Of a stretch of DNA of 64,000 nucleotides, positions 56,129 to 61,426 are shown one piece after another. The notes beneath the pieces were generated by a model that was given only the letters and a program-made list of their open reading frames with translations, did no database searches and had not been told where the DNA came from. The translations under genes were made by a program, and so were the position numbers. The stretch's first letter is position 1, and every line of letters begins with the position of its first letter. Origin of the DNA: Synechococcus sp. MEDNS5 (GTDB lineage Bacteria > Cyanobacteriota > Cyanobacteriia > PCC-6307 > Cyanobiaceae). The DNA is taken from the NCBI RefSeq assembly GCF_014279875.1, contig NZ_CP047952.1:1302001-1366000 (forward strand), written 5' to 3'.

Positions 56129-57679
56129 TCACCACACGCGGATGCCGCTTTGGCCTGCTTGGCCGCTGTACCGCTGGTCGGCAGTGGCCATCAACAGGTA
56201 ACGGACGGCATCCAGGGTGTGGTCGGCATTGAGCTGCAGGTCGTCCTGTTTGCTGGTGTCGTGTTGCGCCAGTGGGGCGGTGGCCCAGAACGATTCCATT
56301 CGTTCGGTGGCATACAGGCCAGCAAGTTCCGTTCCAGCGTTGGCCATCATTGACGACATCAACGCCCAGCCGGTGGCCCTGCTTCCTTTGGGGCCGGCAG
56401 CGAATTTGCAGCCGTAGCGTCCCAGCTGATGGCCGATGCTGCCGTCCATTCCGCCGGTTGCGGCACCGATCTGCGCATCGGCGATGCGGTGGAGCTGGGG
56501 GATCGCATTCAGCACCATGCCGTTGCGTTCCAGCAGATGTTCGATGTGGTGCGCGAGGGATTGCACCGTCAACGTTGCGTCGCCTAGTTCCCAGCGGCGG
56601 GTGCCGTCTTTTTCGCGAAGACAGCTGTAATACTCATCGAGCAAAATCACTGATCGTGGGGCGATCACACGCCCGTCAGGCAGGTTGATCGGGCTGCGGG
56701 TCCGGTAGGCCAGGACCACCGACGATGGGGCTCTCACGCCGAAATCCAGGCCGATCCAGAGGTCTTTGGTGCTGAAGTCTTTTAGGTGGCGGATTTGGTC
56801 GCCGATCCAGGGCACCTTCGAGCGTTGTTCGCTCAGCGCATGGCCGAAGAAGCTGGCGGGGGTAGCGCTCCAGTCACCCCAAACTTCAGCGAGGATTTTG
56901 GCCGGGTCGTTGTTGGCCGATGCCTTCAGGGTTGCGACGTAGCTTTCGACGTCTAAGAAGCTGTTGTCGTGGACCGTTGAGTGGCAGACCACAAAGCTGT
57001 GGTTGAACAGCTCGTTGTGGAAGGGTTGCCATGGGGTGGCGCGGCTGATTACGTTCTCGAAAATCCACAGTGATCCGAGGTTGCCGGGGTTGGCTGTCAT
57101 GAGCAGCCGTGGCTTGATATTGGGGTCTGGTGAGCGGAGCGAGCTGCAGAGTCGCAGGATCGGACCAGGCTCACTGATCATCGCGCCTTCATCGATCGCA
57201 CAGTGCGTTAAATCCTCACCCTGGAATCGGGCGAAGGCATTTTCGTCCTTTAGGTAGTGGAGAAATAACCTGCCGCCGTTCGCAAACTCGAAGGTCTTTT
57301 GGCCTACTAAATAGCGCGTTCCAGCAAGTTGGGGGATTTGGTTGCAAAATTCTTCGATTAATTGCTGCAGTTTCTTTAGGCCGGCGAGATCGGTTCGGAG
57401 GAGCGCTCCACGGAAGGATTTGCCGAATCTGAGTGCATCACGCACCAGCAGCAGGGCCAGCGTCCACGACTTACCACCCCCGCGGCCCCCCGCCATCAAC
57501 AGCCAGTGATCGTCTGGCACTGAAATCGCCATTCGCTGGTGGTCCAGCAGTTCCGGTAGCCCTGTCTCGACCTTGACGTTGGCGGGTGGTTTGTTCTTGT
57601 TGGCCTTCAGGCGCTTGTCGTCAGCCTTTGGCGGTTGGTTCGGTTTGCGGCGGTATCGCGTTCCAGTTGCTTCGGTCAC
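56129..57679 (-). CDS. Phage terminase large subunit
   Basis: The packaging motor. The 516-residue protein has Walker A at residues 64-71 (GGRGGGKS), Walker B with Glu at about 163-164 (THCAIDEGAM), the C-motif LLMTANPGN near 193-201, and the RNase H-like nuclease with Asp 312 in LWIGLDFGVRAPS and a late acidic motif DHTLDAVRYLLM. The start is GTG at 57679. The usual next genes, portal and head protein, are missing: the tape measure follows after a 145-base gap. A probable small subunit lies 2.6 kb upstream. Confidence 0.93.
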   Translation of the reverse strand: MTEATGTRYRRKPNQPPKADDKRLKANKNKPPANVKVETGLPELLDHQRMAISVPDDHWLLMAGGRGGGKSWTLALLLVRDALRFGKSFRGALLRTDLAGLKKLQQLIEEFCNQIPQLAGTRYLVGQKTFEFANGGRLFLHYLKDENAFARFQGEDLTHCAIDEGAMISEPGPILRLCSSLRSPDPNIKPRLLMTANPGNLGSLWIFENVISRATPWQPFHNELFNHSFVVCHSTVHDNSFLDVESYVATLKASANNDPAKILAEVWGDWSATPASFFGHALSEQRSKVPWIGDQIRHLKDFSTKDLWIGLDFGVRAPSSVVLAYRTRSPINLPDGRVIAPRSVILLDEYYSCLREKDGTRRWELGDATLTVQSLAHHIEHLLERNGMVLNAIPQLHRIADAQIGAATGGMDGSIGHQLGRYGCKFAAGPKGSRATGWALMSSMMANAGTELAGLYATERMESFWATAPLAQHDTSKQDDLQLNADHTLDAVRYLLMATADQRYSGQAGQSGIRVW

Positions 57680-57785
57680 AGTCCTGCTGCATCACTTCAT
57701 TGTGGCAAGTAAATTCAGCAAAACGATTTGAGAAGTCGACGCGTTGCTTTAGTTCGCATGCTGATGCCACGCTTCAGCTAAGGAC

Positions 57786-59384
57786 TTAGCCAACTCCTGT
57801 TGATGAACTCGCAAAAGCATTTGCATCTACTTTTTGAAGACGCTTTTGCTCCAGGAACCTGAGGGGCTGATTTGTATCGGCGCGCTCAGAGACGCTCTGC
57901 CTGTATTGCTCAGCCTCCGCGATGCGCGTCCATCGAATTTCTGCTGTGACTCCGATTTCTTCCGCAGCAGCTTCGGCTTCGCGAACCAATTCCTCCCAAG
58001 TGATGGTGAAGAACTCTCGTCTGAGGTTCACCAGATTTAGACGGCGTGCGCTGATTCGATTGTGAATCGCATTTTCCAAGCCCGGCGCATCCTCAGTGAA
58101 AATCATCGCGTGGATATCGAATGGGAAAGGAACTGAGGCATCTCCAAGCTCACGGACGCGGTCAGTCGGCTCAAGACGCCTAGTCATTCCAACCTTGAAG
58201 ACATTGTGGCCAAAGGAGCCGATATTGCTGATGACATACACGTGACCACTACGGGTCATCTGTGCGCGGCTGATAGCTCGCTCTCTGTTGTCTTCGGCTT
58301 CTTGGACACGACGCTCTAGCTCTCTGATCTTTTCGAGATACTCCTCACTTTGGTCATTAGCAGCAGCCTCTTCACGAGCTCTAGCCAATAACTGCTCGTA
58401 CTTCTCGGCCTCGCGCTCCGCAGCTTCTTTAGCCTCCTCTGCCTCTCGGCGAGCTTGTTCTTCTTCACGCTCTTGGCGCCTGAGTTCGATCTGCTCTTCC
58501 CGCTCAGCCTGCTTAGTCAAGGCGTTTTCGTGAACCAGGTAAGCCTCGTCAACCTTCAGCTCTGAAAGGCGACTATCCCATGGCATCTCAACACGAGTCC
58601 TTGCCTGCTTTTCATAGAACTTGAAGGCGCGCTCGATCTTGCCGAGAACAGTCGAGTCGTTGGAATGTTTAAGCATTGAGATTGCAGCATCACATTCACC
58701 GTTGAAGCCGCGTAGAAGAGCAGTCACTGTTTGACGAACGAAGGCAGCTCCTTGTGTGCGAGACCCTCCAACGGTCACTTCAGTCAATTTACATTCTTGG
58801 AGAAGCTGTTTGCCTAGAGCCTTTTGCTTCTCTCGGTTTTGTTTAAGTAAATCAGCGAGGCGCTTTGAATCAAGGCCCGGATAGCGACGGGCAGCAAAAC
58901 CCGCATCATCAAGGTCCAAAAGGTCTTCGACATCCTGATTTAAGTCATTAATTCGCTGACGAAGTCCTGCATTTTCATCCTGGAGTCCTTTCTTCTGGTT
59001 CTTCATATCTGCCACTTCATGCTGAAGCAGATCCAGATGCTCATCAGCAAGTCTGACCTTGTTATTGGCGGCAACTTTTGCTTGATCGATTTTATCGAGC
59101 TCTTCCTGAGCAAGCTTTCGTTGATGTTCTATCTTCTTCTGAACATCTTCCAATCCTTTTTGAGCAAGCCTTTGCCTGTATCGAGTTTCTTTTTCGACAT
59201 CAAGGATTGGTTTGAATTTTCTGCGTACTCCTGCATCAGCCAATAAAGCCGCGACTGCCGAGCCAGCGAAAAGACCAGATCCCCCTACAAACATTTCGAT
59301 TCTTTCTTGCTCTGGAGAACCCAGCGCTGCGATGGTTACTACAACACCGCCGACAGCACTAGCTAAGGAGATGAGTCTGAACAT
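57786..59384 (-). CDS. Membrane-anchored DUF4041/GIY-YIG nuclease, SNIPE-like anti-phage protein
   Basis: A 532-residue protein in four parts. (1) Two hydrophobic segments at residues 4-21 (LISLASAVGGVVVTIAAL) and ~31-50 (FVGGSGLFAGSAVAALLADA). (2) A coiled coil, ~65-180. (3) A DUF4041 region at ~150-320 with AAFVRQTVTALLRGFNGECD and LGKIERAFKFYEKQARTRVE. (4) A charged coiled coil and a GIY-YIG domain at ~378-460: SGHVYVISNIGSFGHNVFKV, GMTRRL, DRVRELGDASVPFPF and the acidic RREFFTITWEEL. This order (anchor, DUF4041, GIY-YIG of the MUG113/T5orf172 type) is that of SNIPE, a defence nuclease reported to cut phage DNA during entry. The function here is inferred from architecture only. It lies between the terminase genes. 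Confidence 0.8.
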   Translation of the reverse strand: MFRLISLASAVGGVVVTIAALGSPEQERIEMFVGGSGLFAGSAVAALLADAGVRRKFKPILDVEKETRYRQRLAQKGLEDVQKKIEHQRKLAQEELDKIDQAKVAANNKVRLADEHLDLLQHEVADMKNQKKGLQDENAGLRQRINDLNQDVEDLLDLDDAGFAARRYPGLDSKRLADLLKQNREKQKALGKQLLQECKLTEVTVGGSRTQGAAFVRQTVTALLRGFNGECDAAISMLKHSNDSTVLGKIERAFKFYEKQARTRVEMPWDSRLSELKVDEAYLVHENALTKQAEREEQIELRRQEREEEQARREAEEAKEAAEREAEKYEQLLARAREEAAANDQSEEYLEKIRELERRVQEAEDNRERAISRAQMTRSGHVYVISNIGSFGHNVFKVGMTRRLEPTDRVRELGDASVPFPFDIHAMIFTEDAPGLENAIHNRISARRLNLVNLRREFFTITWEELVREAEAAAEEIGVTAEIRWTRIAEAEQYRQSVSERADTNQPLRFLEQKRLQKVDANAFASSSTGVG

Positions 59385-59432
59385 GCACGCTGAATAGCTA
59401 ATAGCATTTTCGCATCAAGATGCTTTTGGCAT

Positions 59433-59450
59433 ATCCCCCAACTGGGGGAT
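59433..59450 (-). terminator. Hairpin directly after the resolvase gene
   Basis: ATCCCCC (59433-59439) pairs with GGGGGAT (59444-59450) around AACT, a perfect 7-bp stem that abuts the resolvase stop. On the minus strand no long T-run follows, so termination or attenuation is likely but not sure. It would separate the resolvase from the SNIPE-like gene. Confidence 0.6.
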
Positions 59451-60014
59451 TTAGGCGGCGTCGAGGATGCGGCGCACCTTGCTGATGCTGATGTTCAACG
59501 CTTTGGCGATTGCGCCGTAGCTCATTTTTTGATCGCGGAACTGCTTCACCGTGGCGGCCAACTCCGGTGTCCAGGTGCGCTTGCGGCCGAATTTCACTCC
59601 AGCGTCTTGAGCCCTGCGGCGGCCTTCATCAGTGCGCTCCAGGATCAGTTCGCGCTCAATCTCGGCAGCGGCGGCCAGGATGCCCACCACCAATTTCGCC
59701 ATCTTGCCCAGGCCCTTGGTGTCAACACGGCCGTCGAGGGTACGGACGTGGATGTCGTCATCCAGAAGCCCTGCGACTCGTGACACACAGTCCTCCATGG
59801 AGCGTCCCAGGCGGTCGAGCTTGGCCACCACCAGCACATCACCAGACGAACAGGCTGCAATGGCGTTCTGCAGCTCCACACGCTGATCAAACGGTGCTGC
59901 GCCGGAGATGTGTTCGCTGAAAATTTGATCACATTGCGCTCCAGCCAATGCGTCGAGCTGGGCCTGCGTGTCTTGCTTGGTGGTGGAACAGCGGGCGTAT
60001 CCAATAAGCGTCAT
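59451..60014 (-). CDS. Serine resolvase/invertase
   Basis: A 187-residue recombinase of the resolvase/invertase type. The N-terminus MTLIGYARCSTTKQDTQAQL has the nucleophile serine at residue 10, and DVLVVAKLDRLGRSMEDCVS contains the conserved arginines. A long E-helix follows (AAAAEIERELILERTDEGRR), then a C-terminal HTH (MSYGAIAKALNISISKVRRI). Enzymes of this kind resolve or invert DNA at short sites. It shares a cassette with the SNIPE-like gene. Confidence 0.93.
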   Translation of the reverse strand: MTLIGYARCSTTKQDTQAQLDALAGAQCDQIFSEHISGAAPFDQRVELQNAIAACSSGDVLVVAKLDRLGRSMEDCVSRVAGLLDDDIHVRTLDGRVDTKGLGKMAKLVVGILAAAAEIERELILERTDEGRRRAQDAGVKFGRKRTWTPELAATVKQFRDQKMSYGAIAKALNISISKVRRILDAA

Positions 60015-60320
60015 GGCGGGTTAGCACAGTAGAAAACGGAATTCAGACCCCCAAAAAATTGGGAGGGGTTCTGGGTGTTGGCGAGAACTCGTTGGCATGC
60101 CCCCTTCGCTCAGATCGCAACCCTGCCCCCCGTCGAGGTGGGGTGGTGGGTCGCTCCAGCCCTGTGGCTGAGTCAGTGGAGCGGGGTTAGCTCGTTGGGT
60201 GTGTCGGAACTTTGCCAATAATAGCATTTCAGCGCGTCGGATGTCACGACATTCGGCACGAAAGCAGAGCAACCGTGGCGCAATGGATTTGGTGGTGTCG
60301 GAAGTTGGTGCCGAAATGCC
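60015..60320. other. Noncoding stretch between resolvase and small terminase genes
   Basis: 306 bases without a convincing gene. A minus-strand frame of 83 codons spans most of it but has no family resemblance and lies under a promoter-like motif. The only clear signal is the promoter described next. The GC-rich left half holds CCCCC/GGGG runs (60115-60140) that could fold, but no defined structure is claimed. Confidence 0.6.
60218..60247 (-). promoter_or_regulatory. Sigma-70-like promoter reading toward the resolvase
   Basis: On the minus strand GTGACA (60242-60247) and TATTAT (60218-60223) are separated by 18 bases; each differs from consensus by one base. Transcription from here would give about 197 bases of leader before the resolvase ATG at 60014. 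This is a pattern match only. Confidence 0.4.
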
Positions 60321-60935
60321 TCAGTTGCGGAAGGGGTAGGGACGTGCCGTCTTCTTGGCCTTGGGCTCATCGACCTCCATCACGCCGGGGGTCGTGACAG
60401 CCGAGCCCCAGTCGTCGGTGCCCAGGTCTTCGGCTTCAAGCTCCACGTCGGGCAGCTCTTGCGCTTCGGATGGTGGCAATGCCTTAGCGGCCACCATCTC
60501 GGCGTAGCTTCCAGCATCCAATGGCTTGAACAGATCGCCAACTGCCTCGGTGGTCACGGTGATGCTGCCCTGGTGATTGTGGGCATGGAGACTGATGCCA
60601 CCGGCAACGCCATAAATGCGCGCCAGTGAATCCAACTGCTTGCCTGCGGTTTCTAATGCCCTGGTGCCTGCACCTTTCTTGTAATCCTGTAGCGCAAAGT
60701 TGAACAGCATGTTGTGCTTTGCCGCCAATTCTCCGCGAATAGTTTCAAAATCTAATTCATAGGTATCTTGAAACATCTCTTTTGCCGCGAGTGAATCTTC
60801 CCAGCAAATCTTGCGGCTTAATCCTGTTACTTCCTGAATGCGAGTAATTGTTGCACCTTCCGCCACCAAAGGTGCGACGACATTTGTGATGCGATCTCGG
60901 CGAGATTTGCGGAGTTTCTCTACTTTAATCGCCAT
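60321..60935 (-). CDS. Probable phage terminase small subunit
   Basis: A 204-residue protein with an N-terminal helix-turn-helix-like part (RDRITNVVAPLVAEGATITR, then IQEVTGLSRKICWEDSLAAK), a helical middle (LAAKHNMLFNFALQDYKKG, ALETAGKQLDSLARIYGVAG) and an acidic, variable C-terminus. This is the layout of many terminase small subunits, which bind the packaging-start site. Family membership is inferred from layout and from the neighbourhood of the large subunit, with a 2.6-kb cassette between. A perfect palindrome lies 9 bases before its ATG. Confidence 0.6.
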   Translation of the reverse strand: MAIKVEKLRKSRRDRITNVVAPLVAEGATITRIQEVTGLSRKICWEDSLAAKEMFQDTYELDFETIRGELAAKHNMLFNFALQDYKKGAGTRALETAGKQLDSLARIYGVAGGISLHAHNHQGSITVTTEAVGDLFKPLDAGSYAEMVAAKALPPSEAQELPDVELEAEDLGTDDWGSAVTTPGVMEVDEPKAKKTARPYPFRN

Positions 60936-60943
60936 TTTGTCGG

Positions 60944-60960
60944 TTTAAGTATTACTTAAA
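60944..60960. promoter_or_regulatory. Perfect 17-bp palindrome upstream of the small-terminase gene
   Basis: TTTAAGTA (60944-60951), a central T, and TACTTAAA (60953-60960). It ends 9 bases before the ATG at 60935, over the expected ribosome-binding and promoter area. A dimeric repressor operator is the natural reading. It is too AT-rich for a terminator. Confidence 0.5.
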
Positions 60961-61052
60961 GCCAGACTAGCGGGTTTTAATCAACATCCCACCATTTAGC
61001 CCTGCCTGCTCTCATCGAGCTGCTCACCTCATCAACACCGATCGCTGCGATC

Positions 61053-61082
61053 ACCGACCGACCGACCGCGACCGACCGACCG
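61053..61082. repeat. ACCG tetranucleotide repeat
   Basis: Four ACCG units (61053-61068), then CG, then three more (61071-61082). It lies in the noncoding control region. Such tracts can change length by slippage. Confidence 0.85.
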
Positions 61083-61244
61083 CCCCACCCCCAGCCCTGC
61101 GTCTTGGTGATTCTCATTTTGAGACAATAATGAGACGCCCTGTCTCTCTACTTATTCCCTCCCTCCTATAGGGGGGTGTTGTTGTAGGGAAAGTTTCTTT
61201 GAAATCCACTGCTACAACAACCATCTCAGCGATTAGATCAAATC

Positions 61245-61396
61245 TTCCCGGCGGGAACCTTTAGCCGAGATCCATTGCGCTGCAGTGAGATTGCCCTGCA
61301 TCTTCCCGCAAATCTCCGGGAAGCGGGAAGGGAAACAATCAATGAAAAAGCCCTCCCCGACTGGTATCTGACCAGTGGGATGGGCAAATCTTCCCG
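61245..61396. repeat. Cluster of six TTCCCG/CGGGAA half-sites
   Basis: TTCCCG occurs at 61245, 61303 and 61391, and its complement CGGGAA at 61252, 61317 and 61324. The first two form TTCCCG-G-CGGGAA, a 13-bp palindrome; the next pair is spaced by 8 bases. Three of the direct copies share a longer ATCTTCCCG. Six copies in 152 bases is far more than chance. They lie in the last noncoding bases before the primase-helicase stop, so they could be iterons, repressor operators or a terminase site. Confidence 0.6.
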
Positions 61397-61426
61397 AGAA
61401 ATGGGCACGCCTATAGGGGAAACCCC

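Larger units (their letters stand above)
60936..61426. other. Control region between small terminase and primase-helicase genes
   Basis: 491 bases with no convincing gene. It holds a 17-bp palindrome at the small-terminase side, a CCGA microsatellite, AT-rich DNA around 61100-61200 with T-runs, and six TTCCCG half-sites near the primase-helicase stop. Short frames on both strands around 61233-61493 have no family resemblance and cross the repeats. It may be an origin, a packaging site or an operator region. Confidence 0.55.

Noticed and set aside
60021-60272. Minus-strand frame of 83 codons upstream of the resolvase
   Set aside because: Its start lies upstream of the promoter-like box and the product is Pro/Arg-rich without a family match; treated as leader DNA.
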